In this document: piece by piece, positions 42,024 to 51,147 of the stretch
Numbering within the stretch: position 1 is the stretch's first letter
Layout: every line of letters starts with the position of its first letter
Source of the DNA: Rossellomorea sp036867415
Lineage (GTDB): Bacteria > Bacillota > Bacilli > Bacillales > Bacillaceae_B
Direction of reading: 5' to 3'
Length of the DNA: 64,000 bases
Assembly: GCF_036867415.1 (NCBI RefSeq)
Contig: NZ_JBAJHU010000013.1
Coordinates: 14,015 to 78,014 of the forward strand
Made by a program: the position numbers and the translations under genes
Notes under the pieces: generated by a model
Told to the model about the DNA's origin: nothing
The model's input: only the letters and a program-made list of their open reading frames with translations
Databases searched by the model: none

Positions 42024-42803
42024 TTGAAAAAACATCTTAGATTGATAAGCATATGTGCGATGGTCCCTTTGATGCTTTTAACAGCATGTAACAATAATGA
42101 CGGCAATGAGAACCTTACAGGGACGCGAGACGTCAACTATGACCCTGTAAGCTACGGCAACGCAGATTATCCCAACGGAAATTCAGATCGCGGCAGAGCG
42201 GCGGATATGGGCGGTGCTAATGTAAATGACGGCAACCAGAATGCCCTTCACCGGTTCATGGCGCCGATTGATCCCAATGGAGAATTACGTGAGTTCACAC
42301 ATTTAGATCCTGGAGAAGATTTCAATCAGAACGGGGAAAAGAAAGCTCAACAGCCAAATAATGGACAGCCTGAGCCCCCGGCAAAACAGCCCCAGAAAAA
42401 AGCTCAAACCCCAGATGCAAGCGGTTTTGTGAAACAAGTCGTTGATTTAACCAACCAGGAACGCAAAAAGAATGGATTGGGTGCACTTAAGACAGACGGT
42501 GAATTATCAAATGTTGCTGAAATGAAATCAGAGGATATGAAAGATAAGGATTATTTTTCCCATACCTCACCGACTTACGGCTCTCCATTTGAGATGATGC
42601 AAAACTTCGGAGTTGATTATTCTTCTGCTGCAGAAAACATAGCTGTCGGGCAAGAATCTCCACAATCAGTTGTAAATGCCTGGATGAACAGCCCAGGTCA
42701 CCGCAAAAACATTCTAAACGGCCAACTAACACATATCGGAGTTGGAATCGCTAAAGACAACAGCCAGGGTATTTACTGGACCCAAATGTTCATATCAAAA
42801 TAA
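42024..42803 (+). CDS. CAP-domain (SCP-like) lipoprotein
   Basis: 259 residues from a TTG with GGAGG seven nt upstream. The lipobox LLTAC puts a lipidated Cys at residue 22. A polar, Asn-Gly-rich region (about 25-120) ends in a Pro-Gln-Lys linker, then a CAP domain (about 145-257) with DYFSHTSPTYGSPFEMM, ENIAVGQES and WMNSPGHRKNIL. CAP proteins of Bacillus resemble YkwD and are linked to sporulation or the envelope, but their activity is unsettled. The CAP part is a close paralogue of the LysM-CAP protein at 21754, here membrane-anchored instead of wall-binding. Confidence 0.9.
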   Translation: MKKHLRLISICAMVPLMLLTACNNNDGNENLTGTRDVNYDPVSYGNADYPNGNSDRGRAADMGGANVNDGNQNALHRFMAPIDPNGELREFTHLDPGEDFNQNGEKKAQQPNNGQPEPPAKQPQKKAQTPDASGFVKQVVDLTNQERKKNGLGALKTDGELSNVAEMKSEDMKDKDYFSHTSPTYGSPFEMMQNFGVDYSSAAENIAVGQESPQSVVNAWMNSPGHRKNILNGQLTHIGVGIAKDNSQGIYWTQMFISK

Positions 42804-42805
42804 TA

Positions 42806-42851
42806 GAAGCAAAAAGAAGGGCTGATTGCAATCGGTCCTTCTTTTTGCTTC
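42806..42851 (+). terminator. Terminator of the CAP lipoprotein gene
   Basis: GAAGCAAAAAGAAGG pairs with CCTTCTTTTTGCTTC, a 15-bp stem. Confidence 0.88.
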
Positions 42852-43004
42852 TACTTACTTTTTTCAAATTAAGGTCCATTACTCACCGTCCTGTACGTCT
42901 TAAGACCGAGTAGAAATTAATTCTGTGGCGTCATTGTTGTGAAAGACGGCATCCATTACAATAAACTTATGATTTGGAAATACAAACCAAAGCGAGGGAT
43001 TGGG

Positions 43005-43868
43005 ATGAAGAATATTTTTGCCGTGATTATTGCATTGTTGGCTTTAGGTGCACTCTACATCATTTTAAATGATCAAACTTCACTGTTCGCGAAAGAAAAT
43101 ACATCAGGAGATTCCGTCAAGGTTACAAATGAGATCGATCGAATTGAACTGTTTCTCGAAAGCGGCGAGACGGAAATCATTCCGACTGATGATAATGAAG
43201 TAAAAGTTGAAATTGACGGTAAAGGAAAACTTACTTTGAAAGAAAAAGGAGATACAATCGAAGTTGTAGTGAAACATAAGTGGTATCAATGGATTGCCTT
43301 CAATCGCAAATCCGATGTCACCGTTTATCTTCCAAAAAAGTACGACCGTAATATGACAATTGAGCTCGGATCGGGAGAAGCTGTATTTAACGGCGGCTCT
43401 CAATCGAAACCCATGCAATTGGATGAACTGACGGTTAAGATGGGTTCTGGTGATTTGGAGCTTGCTCACTTCGATACAAATGTATTCCGTCATCATGGTT
43501 CTTCAGGAGATTTCACCCTTAATCATGTGAAGACAAAAGACGGGAAAGTCGAACTCAGTTCGGGAGATGTGGAAATTTCAAACTACGAAGGTCCGCTTAG
43601 CGGAGACGTTTCTTCAGGAGATCTATCTGTCATGATGCAGAAGATGGCAGGAGACATCGACCTTGATGTCAGCTCGGGTGAAGTCAATCTCGACCTCCCG
43701 GATGATGCAGGCTTCACACTGGATGGACGTGTGAGCAGCGGGGACGTCTCAACCAACTTTTCATTAACAGATAGGAAAGAAGACGATGGGGACCTCAGCG
43801 GAAAGGCAGGTTCAGGGGAATATCAAGTGAAAGCTTCTGTATCAAGCGGGAGTGTGGATATATACTAA
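43005..43868 (+). CDS. DUF4097-family repeat protein, membrane-anchored
   Basis: 287 residues from the ATG after GAGGGATTGGG. One N-terminal hydrophobic helix (about 3-22) anchors or exports it. The rest is a beta-helix of short repeats centred on GSGD/SSGD: GSGEAVF, GSGDLEL, SSGDFTL, SSGDVEI, SSGDLSV, SSGEVNL, SSGDVST, GSGEYQV, SSGSVDI. This is the DUF4097 (YvlB-like) fold. The function is unknown. No phage-shock-like liaG or yvlC partner is next to it. It has its own terminator. Confidence 0.85.
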   Translation: MKNIFAVIIALLALGALYIILNDQTSLFAKENTSGDSVKVTNEIDRIELFLESGETEIIPTDDNEVKVEIDGKGKLTLKEKGDTIEVVVKHKWYQWIAFNRKSDVTVYLPKKYDRNMTIELGSGEAVFNGGSQSKPMQLDELTVKMGSGDLELAHFDTNVFRHHGSSGDFTLNHVKTKDGKVELSSGDVEISNYEGPLSGDVSSGDLSVMMQKMAGDIDLDVSSGEVNLDLPDDAGFTLDGRVSSGDVSTNFSLTDRKEDDGDLSGKAGSGEYQVKASVSSGSVDIY

Positions 43869-43870
43869 TG

Positions 43871-43911
43871 AAAAAGTGACAAACCTTTTGTATTGAGGTT
43901 TGTCACTTTTT
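43871..43911. terminator. Bidirectional terminator between DUF4097 and YqcI/YcgG genes
   Basis: AAAAAGTGACAAACCT pairs with AGGTTTGTCACTTTTT (43896-43911). Confidence 0.9.
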
Positions 43912-43916
43912 TCATA

Positions 43917-44654
43917 TTACCCTTTATGATGAAATGGACATTTCCCTTTAATCGGTTCGACATCATCACCGATGAAGTACTGCTTCCATTCGCGGTGTTC
44001 AGGATCGCCATAATGGCTGATATTCGGGTGTTTCGAAAGACCATCCCATTTCTCCACCCGTTCCCTTACTTTTTCACGGGACATGATGCCGCCTTTAGAC
44101 GTGCCTTCGAGTCCTTCAAATATTCTTCTCGGCTGAAATCCCAGTACGAGGCTGTTTCCGAGGTCCCTTGTTTTACGCTGCTTATAGGCAGGAGTGTTTC
44201 CGAAAACAAAATATGGTTCTTCAGCGAACGAAAATGCCCATAAATGATGGTCGGGATCCTCAGGATAATCCGCTGGCCAAGGCTTGTCATCCCTCTCATG
44301 AAGGTACTGAAGGATATTCCAGAAATAGTTGCGATAATATGGAATATCCTTTTCTTCTTTCTCAGGTTCTACAAATAGAAAGAATCCATGCCGAATGAGG
44401 CGCTGCCCTTCCGGAATATCAAATAATCCGTTGAACTCCTGAAGGGTCCGGGGGAGGTGCTCCCAATCATCATGGCTTATATATGAGTAACGAAGTTCAC
44501 CTTTTTTCTCTCCGGTCATTCCAAAGTAGCACGGGAACGTTTTATCGGTCACCACTTCATGAAATCTTTCATATTCTTCTGTCACCCATTGCGGAACCAA
44601 ATCAGGGTTTTTCATATCTTCTTTTGTAAACAAATAACTTCTCATGTCTGACAC
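43917..44654 (-). CDS. YqcI/YcgG-family protein
   Basis: 245 residues from a GTG with GAGGTG six nt upstream. A soluble protein with FPCYFGMTGEKKGELRYSYI, FSFAEEPYFVFGNTPAYKQRKTR and a C-terminal WKQYFIGDDVEPIKGKCPFH, all characteristic of the YqcI/YcgG family. The Cys/His-rich ends (FPCYFG, KCPFHHKG) suggest a metal or heme site, which is inference. The function is unknown. The longer frame to 44756 has no ribosome site. Confidence 0.82.
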   Translation of the reverse strand: MSDMRSYLFTKEDMKNPDLVPQWVTEEYERFHEVVTDKTFPCYFGMTGEKKGELRYSYISHDDWEHLPRTLQEFNGLFDIPEGQRLIRHGFFLFVEPEKEEKDIPYYRNYFWNILQYLHERDDKPWPADYPEDPDHHLWAFSFAEEPYFVFGNTPAYKQRKTRDLGNSLVLGFQPRRIFEGLEGTSKGGIMSREKVRERVEKWDGLSKHPNISHYGDPEHREWKQYFIGDDVEPIKGKCPFHHKG

Positions 44655-44733
44655 GACTGCCACCTCACTATCATACTGATGTAAGTGTTTACCCTTAGAG
44701 AAGCAGCTTAAAACAACCGGTTGTTCAACTTTT

Positions 44734-44766
44734 AAAAAAAAGCGAAGACCGGCCATCCGTCTTCGC
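44734..44766 (-). terminator. Terminator of the FUSC gene
   Basis: GCGAAGAC pairs with GTCTTCGC, and on the minus strand eight T follow. It lies directly after the FUSC stop codon. Confidence 0.85.
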
Positions 44767-44767
44767 C

Positions 44768-46948
44768 TTACTCTTCTATGATTTCCGCTCCGATTTCCTT
44801 ACCGATTGCAACGATTGATTGGTTGATGCGCCAGACGTAATAAAGATGATGAATGACATCTATTTGGGAGTGCATCCTGCTCGGGGCAAGCTTCTCGATT
44901 TGGGAACGCTCCTCACTTAAGCTCCAAAGAGAAATCCGGCTTTCTTCTCCATTCAGGAACGTACGCAGAGCTTCGATATTTTGTGAAAGTTTACCTTCTG
45001 TTTCTGCAAATAACTCATATAACTGATCAGATATCTTCCCGTCCGCCTTTCTGTTAGCAGATGCGAGAAGATGTTTCGCGTAATAATTGATGGCTGTCGT
45101 GACCGTGATCCATCTGCCGATTCCGGAGCGTGTGAGTGCGCCCGGTCTTTGAAGGAGGGATGCCGATTCGTCCTTTACCGCCTGCAGTTTTTGATCGAGG
45201 TCGAATGCCTGATCCGTAAACGAACCGCGATCTGTCCTCATAAAGCTCTTCAAATAAACCGAAACGTAGCTTTGCAATTCATTGAAGAACTCATCAAGCG
45301 AGTCCCCCACCTTATCTTTCGTTTTTTTCGGGAGGACAAGGGCGGACACACTAAGGGCGATCACCGCTCCTGCAATCGTATCCAGCACTCTCGCCCCCAT
45401 CAATTCAAAACTGATCCCGCCTAATAATAAATCATACATGAACGCAATGAGCATCGTGATAAAGAGACTCATTAATGTGTAAGAGACGGTGAACAAATAC
45501 AGGGCAAGGAATAATACAAGAAACAACAGAAAGACTTCAAGCTCGGACTGGCCAGAAACAAGCTTGGCAGCTGCAAACCCGATAACAGCACCAATGACTG
45601 TACCCACCGAACGTTGAAAACCTTTCATATACGTTCTCCCTACAGACTCAGTGCCGATCTGGATGATGAAAGTCGTCAGCAACACCCAGTAAGGCTGTGT
45701 CGGAGAAATCAATTCACCCACAATGATGGCCAAAGATCCGGCTACCAGGGCTTGAATCCCTTTTCTTGTCTGCGGCTTCAGGGACGAATCTTGAGATGTA
45801 TCCTCTTCTTCCTCATCCGCTTTGCCTTCTGCCTCAGCTTCGACTGCAACGGTTTCCCGTCCTGTCACTTTAAGCGATTCCTGGATTGTCAGGGCTGCTT
45901 CAAGTACATGGTTAGCAATTGATTCTATTCTTCGTAAGAGGTACACTCCTTTAGGTTTTTCCTCTTGATTCAGGAGCTCGGTCAGAAGCAGGCGGAGACC
46001 TTGAATTGCTTTTTCCGCCTCCTCTAAATAATGGGGATCGTAATTATGTGCCAGGACTTCCGCATCCCTTAACGAGCGGATGACCCACACCAATAAACGT
46101 CTCACTTCCACAGATTCAAGTGTATCCAGATCTTTCAGCTTTTTAAGTGAGTCCGTCAACGTCTGCACAAGCATTTCAGTATCGAACACATAGAGTCTCA
46201 ATTGGGACGATTCAATACCGGGCCACAGCTTTTTCAAATCCTCCTGATTGATCTCGGAAGAAACGATTCTAGCATAATCGTTTAAGCGGTTCACATTTTT
46301 ATAAAGAAGCTTCCTTCTTTTATGACTGCTGTTCGGATCTTCAATCATTTTCATCAAAATCGTAAACGTCACATTCGACTGGATATGGAACGAGCGCATA
46401 CTTCTCCGCAGCACATGGACAGAACCCTTAAAGAGCAGATAATTATAAACGTAAGCAAATAATGCGCCAACAGCGATGCCGATATAAAACCACGTGAGGT
46501 GAGCAGCACTTAGTTGCAGAATAAACGAAATATAAAGGGCCATAAAACCTGCCATTCCCATTGAAAAATAGCGGATCTCAAACCGTGAGAAATAAAATGC
46601 CGAGAAAATCACCAGCACCATCAGTCCATTCACAAGAAGGCTGTAATGGGCCAATAAAGATCCCACTGTAATTCCACAGGCAACCGACACACCGATCAAT
46701 AGAGTCGTCACCTTCTTTTTCCCCTCGGTATCATCCATCACGACCATGACCCCGAGCATACCGACCATCCCCGAAACAATAGCCGGAGTGATCGCCGGAT
46801 ACTCCCATAACTCCAGTAGGAAAATCATGGTAAACACAGCAGAAATCAAACTGATCGTTGCCTTCCCTGCCTGCTGAAACCTCTTCCGTCCGGGGTCAGA
46901 CGCCAGAAACCTCCCCAGCCAAACATGTTGTCTATGTAAATGCTTCAT
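44768..46948 (-). CDS. FUSC-family membrane protein (aromatic acid exporter-like)
   Basis: 726 residues. Two sets of five to six membrane helices (about 25-170 and 390-540) each precede a long cytoplasmic helical part, the FUSC/YccS layout. A charged linker of alternating Glu and Asp (EAEAEGKADEEEEDTSQDS) lies before the second membrane set. The second half contains the family block PYWVLLTTFIIQIGTESVGRTY followed by RSVGTVIGAVIGF. Relatives export p-hydroxybenzoate or other aromatic acids; others have no known substrate. The ribosome site (AAAGGT) is weak. Confidence 0.83.
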   Translation of the reverse strand: MKHLHRQHVWLGRFLASDPGRKRFQQAGKATISLISAVFTMIFLLELWEYPAITPAIVSGMVGMLGVMVVMDDTEGKKKVTTLLIGVSVACGITVGSLLAHYSLLVNGLMVLVIFSAFYFSRFEIRYFSMGMAGFMALYISFILQLSAAHLTWFYIGIAVGALFAYVYNYLLFKGSVHVLRRSMRSFHIQSNVTFTILMKMIEDPNSSHKRRKLLYKNVNRLNDYARIVSSEINQEDLKKLWPGIESSQLRLYVFDTEMLVQTLTDSLKKLKDLDTLESVEVRRLLVWVIRSLRDAEVLAHNYDPHYLEEAEKAIQGLRLLLTELLNQEEKPKGVYLLRRIESIANHVLEAALTIQESLKVTGRETVAVEAEAEGKADEEEEDTSQDSSLKPQTRKGIQALVAGSLAIIVGELISPTQPYWVLLTTFIIQIGTESVGRTYMKGFQRSVGTVIGAVIGFAAAKLVSGQSELEVFLLFLVLFLALYLFTVSYTLMSLFITMLIAFMYDLLLGGISFELMGARVLDTIAGAVIALSVSALVLPKKTKDKVGDSLDEFFNELQSYVSVYLKSFMRTDRGSFTDQAFDLDQKLQAVKDESASLLQRPGALTRSGIGRWITVTTAINYYAKHLLASANRKADGKISDQLYELFAETEGKLSQNIEALRTFLNGEESRISLWSLSEERSQIEKLAPSRMHSQIDVIHHLYYVWRINQSIVAIGKEIGAEIIEE

Positions 46949-47003
46949 ACACTCATCATACCTTTACCGTTACTCTCGATTTCTTATATCGTACCCTTCT
47001 CAT

Positions 47004-47042
47004 GAAAAAAGTAACCTGAACTGTCGATGCAGCAGGTTACTT
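47004..47042 (-). terminator. Second terminator-like hairpin downstream of mtlD
   Basis: AAGTAACCTG pairs with CAGGTTACTT; a T6 tail follows on the minus strand. It lies about 180 bp past mtlD. Confidence 0.65.
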
Positions 47043-47185
47043 CCGTTGTTGGTGCAACTAAGAGAAACAGGTTGTTTATCTATTTTTACGATTATACGGG
47101 TTTTGATTGTGGAGGTAAAGGAATGTGCATTTGTGTTGGGTTTCTCGTGAAGAGGGGATCCCGGCTGCACATACAGGTAAAATTT

Positions 47186-47212
47186 AAAGCAGCGGCAATC
47201 AGCCGCTGCTTT
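47186..47212 (-). terminator. Terminator after mtlD
   Basis: An 11-bp stem, AAAGCAGCGGC with GCCGCTGCTTT, 14 bp past the stop codon. Confidence 0.75.
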
Positions 47213-47225
47213 CATCAGATTCACT

Positions 47226-48383
47226 TCACTTCATACCTTCTAGTTTTCTATAAACCGTCTCCACCTGCAAAATAATCGGATGATTCGGATCCAGGCCTGT
47301 AATCTCACTTAGAGTATTCGCAGCCCCCGAAGCTTCGATCTTATTGTTCAATTCGAACGCTTCTCCGTCTTCTTTCACATCAAAAAGCAGAGCCGCAGCA
47401 ATTACTTGTGTAAGGTTACTGGGTACTTCTTTAAATAACTCGTAGAAGCTTAAAGCCGGACCCAATAAGCGGTCGTTCTTTCCAAGTTTTCTTATTGGGG
47501 AACGGCCTACCCTTGTCACATCGTCGATAATGAATGGATTTTCGAAACGGCTCAGGATTTTGTTGATGTAATCCAGGTGATCTTTCTGGTCAAATCCGTA
47601 CTTCTCAACAATGACCTCCCCTGTTTCTTTAAGTGCCCCTGACACGACTTCGCTGATTTCTTCATTCTTGATTGCTTTGTCGATTTCATGGAATCCGTAG
47701 ACATTACCCAAATAGGCAATAGAAGCGTGACCAGTGTTGACCGTAAATAATTTACGTTCGATATAAGGTGCCAGGTCCTCTACAAACTTTACTCCGCCGA
47801 TATCAGGTACTCCCCCTGTCATGGCTGAAGCGTCGACGACCCATTCATAGAAAGGTTCCACTACGACCATTAACGGATCATCATTCGTTTGATTAGGCAC
47901 AATCCGGTCCACCGCTGCATTCGGGAATGCAAATTGCTTATCGAATTTGGCTTTCTCTTCCGCGGCTGCTTTCTCGTAGACTTTTTCCTTTAAGAATGCA
48001 CTGCCGCCGATCATGTTTTCACAGGCTATGATGTTGAGCGGGGCATCTCCTGCCTCACTTCTCTTCTTCAAGCCTTCGTAAACAAGGCCGGCAATGATAC
48101 CAAGGATGTTTGGTCCAACCGCTGTAGTGACTAAATCAGCACCGGCAATCATTTCAATGACTTTCTCAGGGTCCTCCATACTATTCAAAGCGGATACACC
48201 TGTAATGAGTTGTTCATCCTTCTCCTGATTTGCCAGTACAATCTTGTATTCTTTTTTCTCATTTAACAGATTCACGATCTCCGTATTTACATCGACAAAG
48301 CAAACCTCGTATCCTTCGTCATGCAGAAGTCCGCCTATGAATCCTCTGCCAATGTTACCTGCTCCGAAATGGACTGCTAACAT
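47226..48383 (-). CDS. mtlD: Mannitol-1-phosphate 5-dehydrogenase
   Basis: 385 residues. MtlD oxidises mannitol 1-phosphate to fructose 6-phosphate with NAD. The N-terminal MLAVHFGAGNIGRGFIG is the nucleotide-binding motif. Family blocks also include ENMIGGSAFLK, VDRIVPNQ, and the catalytic-region FTVNTGHASIAYLG with the conserved Lys/His. GAGGTGAACTGATC precedes the ATG. It is the last gene of the mannitol operon and starts 2 bp after mtlF. Confidence 0.96.
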   Translation of the reverse strand: MLAVHFGAGNIGRGFIGGLLHDEGYEVCFVDVNTEIVNLLNEKKEYKIVLANQEKDEQLITGVSALNSMEDPEKVIEMIAGADLVTTAVGPNILGIIAGLVYEGLKKRSEAGDAPLNIIACENMIGGSAFLKEKVYEKAAAEEKAKFDKQFAFPNAAVDRIVPNQTNDDPLMVVVEPFYEWVVDASAMTGGVPDIGGVKFVEDLAPYIERKLFTVNTGHASIAYLGNVYGFHEIDKAIKNEEISEVVSGALKETGEVIVEKYGFDQKDHLDYINKILSRFENPFIIDDVTRVGRSPIRKLGKNDRLLGPALSFYELFKEVPSNLTQVIAAALLFDVKEDGEAFELNNKIEASGAANTLSEITGLDPNHPIILQVETVYRKLEGMK

Positions 48384-48385
48384 GA

Positions 48386-48820
48386 TCAGTTCACCTCTTC
48401 GAATAGATCAAGGATGGTTTGTGCATCTTTCGCTTCCACGATTTTTTCAATGTTTTCTTCCTCGGAACAAACGATCGCAATTTGAGAGAGAATATCGAGA
48501 TGTTCATTGTTCTTTCCTGCAATGCCGATCAATACTTTGACCATGTTACCATCACCGAAGTCCACTCCTGCCGGTACCTGAATGATTGAAAGACCTGATT
48601 CTTTCACCAATTCCTTGGCATCCTCCGTACCGTGCGGGATTGCAACGAAATTCCCCATATAAGTGGAAGTGAGTTCTTCTCTTTCAAGCATTTTCTCAAT
48701 ATAATCAGCTGCCACGTAGCCTTTCTCCACCAGGATTTCACCTGTTTTACGGATCGCTTCTTCTTTATTGGCAAGTTGTACATTTAATTGGATGTTTTCT
48801 TTCGTTAGTATCGTAGACAT
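48386..48820 (-). CDS. mtlF: PTS mannitol-specific EIIA component
   Basis: 144 residues. It accepts phosphate from HPr and passes it to MtlA. The phosphorylated His is His63 in NFVAIPHGTEDAKE. AGGAGTGTTGACAAC precedes the ATG, nearly the same ribosome site as that of mtlA. The gene lies between mtlR and mtlD in one operon. Confidence 0.95.
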   Translation of the reverse strand: MSTILTKENIQLNVQLANKEEAIRKTGEILVEKGYVAADYIEKMLEREELTSTYMGNFVAIPHGTEDAKELVKESGLSIIQVPAGVDFGDGNMVKVLIGIAGKNNEHLDILSQIAIVCSEEENIEKIVEAKDAQTILDLFEEVN

Positions 48821-48833
48821 GTTGTCAACACTC

Positions 48834-50936
48834 CTATTGGTTGTATTTTTTGTGAAAGAACTCTTCCAGTTCCTTCGTTAAATAATCAAGAACTGTCTCC
48901 TGACTGCCTTCTTCGAATCGTTTCATTGACTCTTCATCCCGAATGACGAGTGTACTGATATGGCTCAGTACTTCAAGTGTTTCTTCTTCCGCCGTCTCAG
49001 CTGAAAGCATGAGCAGGATCGTGTCGATCTTCATTTCCTCTCCATCCATTCCATCCACCATTATGCTCTCGCGTAAACGAATCATTGTAAATGAAGGGGT
49101 TAAAATGGCATCGCTTCTCGTATGGTAAAGGGCCATTGACGTATGAGGGATGCCGAGACCGCCTGACTTCTCCCGTTTCATTAAGTGAGAGATGACAGAT
49201 GCAGCATCCCTTACCATCCCTTTTCCCTCTAATTCTGTACATGCACGTGTCAGAACTTGTTCAATCGACGATGCTTCTCTCTGCTCTGTGATCACAAAAC
49301 CGGTTAATAGCTCAAAGATGGCAGAAGAGCAGTTTCTTACTGACTTCATTTCGTTTATAAAACCCATCCCGCCGCTCCGTTGACTGGTCTGTGATTTCGA
49401 CAAAGGGTTCTTCTTTCTTACCGCCTCGTTCTTTGAGTTCGTCTTTTCCTTGATCCTGTCGATTTCTTCATGGGTCAGGAAAGGGCTCACCAGAATGTAT
49501 TCACCTGTGAAGTTTTTCAAAGGAATGGTGGATATGATGAGATCGTAATCCTCCTGATCCAGTCCATCCAAATCAAACAGTGATGCATTCTCCGTCTCCA
49601 ATCCCGGCAGTTCCTGATGAAGCTTGGTCGACAGCATCTTGGAAGTCCCTATTCCGCTTGAACAAACGATCAATGCTTTTTGCTTCGTACCTTCTTCCCT
49701 GTTCAACAGCGCGGAAGCAAAGTGCATGACGAGGTAGCCGATTTCTTCCTTAGGGATTCTAAGCTCAGGGAACGTTCTATTCGCCCCTGCTTTGATAATA
49801 CCGAATAGCTCCCGGTAATCGTCTTCAATCCGCGTCAGCAGCGGGTTATCGATGCGCATGTTCTGTTTCATCCGATAAAGCGCCGGTCTCAAATGGGCAA
49901 CGAGTCCTTGAAAAAGGTCCACATTCCTCGTTAAATCAATGCTGAGTGCTTTTCCTACGAATTGAATGAGTTCCTGTGCTTTAATCCCGACTTGAAGGCT
50001 TGCGTCTTCCAGCAGATGATCCTGATTGGTTCTGAGTTTCGCTCCCATCAGATGCATCGTGATATAGCCGATTTCGCCGTAAGAGATGGACAGCCCGAAT
50101 GCTTCCTCAAGTCCGTGCACGATGTCGGCAGCTACTTTGAATTCCCACGAGTTCTCGATCGATTCCAGATATTGCTGATCAAAGTTGATCTCTTCGCCCT
50201 GCTGAATCCTCTCGATGGCTAAGGCAAGATGAACGACCAGACCTATATACGCACTGTCAGCAATCGTGTAGGGCAGTTTGTCTTTCATCTCTTCTATCTT
50301 TCTTTCAATCACGAGAAGTTTATTCTTATCGACTAGCCCCAGCAGCCTGTCTGTAACGGTCCTCATATCAGCAGTAGATTTCCTCTGGATATTCTCCTTG
50401 ATGATAGAAATGAATTCGAATTCATCAAGGTTATTCAGGATCAGGCTGCTCATGACTTTCCGTTTCGACGACTCTTCTCCTTGAAGTTCGACGCCATAAC
50501 CCCTTTTCCTTATTAACATCAGTCCAAACGGAGTTAACCGTTCTTCCACTTTGTTAAGGTCATTGCTGATTGTGGCAATCGTGACATTAAGATCATTCGC
50601 CAGCGACAGCAGCTTAACAGGCTCTGCTGCGTCCAGTAAAACCGACAGGATCAGCGTTTGTCTTTCGTCCGGAGTGTATTCACTGTGAGATACGTTAAAG
50701 AGGAAAGCCTGCAGTTTGCTTTTACTTCTCTCTTCCCCTATTATCTCGATTCCTACACCCGATTTTTTATTAAGCTGCAGTCCGTATTCTTTCAGGATAT
50801 CTTCTATTCCCTTTAAGTCCCTGTGTACGGTCCTCGGGCTGACTTCCAATTCTGATGCCAGGTCGTGGACCGTGGTCGTTTTTTCTTTTACCAGTAAAAC
50901 TTCCAGTATTCTTCGTTCTCTAGCGGATATATACAT
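48834..50936 (-). CDS. mtlR: Mannitol operon transcriptional activator MtlR
   Basis: 700 residues from the ATG after GGTGG. An N-terminal pair of helix-turn-helix regions (RERRILEVLL onward and LLSLANDLNVTIATISNDL) precedes two PRD domains. A Gat-type EIIB-like domain with ALIVCSSGIGTSKML follows, and an EIIA-like domain is at the C-terminus with GGLGIPHTSMALYHT. The activator is controlled by PTS phosphorylation of the PRD His and the EIIB Cys. It lies inside the operon after mtlA, as in Geobacillus rather than the separate B. subtilis locus. Confidence 0.93.
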   Translation of the reverse strand: MYISARERRILEVLLVKEKTTTVHDLASELEVSPRTVHRDLKGIEDILKEYGLQLNKKSGVGIEIIGEERSKSKLQAFLFNVSHSEYTPDERQTLILSVLLDAAEPVKLLSLANDLNVTIATISNDLNKVEERLTPFGLMLIRKRGYGVELQGEESSKRKVMSSLILNNLDEFEFISIIKENIQRKSTADMRTVTDRLLGLVDKNKLLVIERKIEEMKDKLPYTIADSAYIGLVVHLALAIERIQQGEEINFDQQYLESIENSWEFKVAADIVHGLEEAFGLSISYGEIGYITMHLMGAKLRTNQDHLLEDASLQVGIKAQELIQFVGKALSIDLTRNVDLFQGLVAHLRPALYRMKQNMRIDNPLLTRIEDDYRELFGIIKAGANRTFPELRIPKEEIGYLVMHFASALLNREEGTKQKALIVCSSGIGTSKMLSTKLHQELPGLETENASLFDLDGLDQEDYDLIISTIPLKNFTGEYILVSPFLTHEEIDRIKEKTNSKNEAVRKKNPLSKSQTSQRSGGMGFINEMKSVRNCSSAIFELLTGFVITEQREASSIEQVLTRACTELEGKGMVRDAASVISHLMKREKSGGLGIPHTSMALYHTRSDAILTPSFTMIRLRESIMVDGMDGEEMKIDTILLMLSAETAEEETLEVLSHISTLVIRDEESMKRFEEGSQETVLDYLTKELEEFFHKKYNQ

Positions 50937-51018
50937 GATTTCACCACCAAATGAGGAAATGGGCAAATGGGATTACTTGTTGCCATTATTAAAATTGAGT
51001 TCCTCTTATTATTAATCA

Positions 51019-51039
51019 TAAAGGGAGTTTTCCCTTATC
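51019..51039. repeat. Fifth palindromic element of the TAAGGG/CCCTTA family
   Basis: ATAAAGGGAGTTTTCCCTTA occupies the mtlA-mtlR spacer, and a half element (GAGTTCCTCTTATT, about 50998-51011) precedes it. It matches the elements at 31970-32160. Confidence 0.75.
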
Positions 51040-51102
51040 TCAATAAAACATTATTGTGATTTCGTCAATCTCATTGTTGCCATCTTTTAATTGATGTAGT
51101 CG

Positions 51103-51139
51103 AAAATAAGAGCCTGGCACTTTTTGCACCAGGCTCTTT
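51103..51139 (-). terminator. Terminator between mtlA and mtlR
   Basis: AGAGCCTGG (51109-51117) pairs with CCAGGCTCT (51129-51137), followed by TATTTTCG on the minus strand. It could reduce the expression of mtlRFD below that of mtlA. Confidence 0.7.
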
Positions 51140-51147
51140 TCGTTGAT

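Noticed and set aside
47122..47275. Plus-strand frame with a fine GGAGG site (MCICVGFLVK...)
   Set aside because: It runs through the mtlD terminator and into the antisense of mtlD; the product has no natural features.
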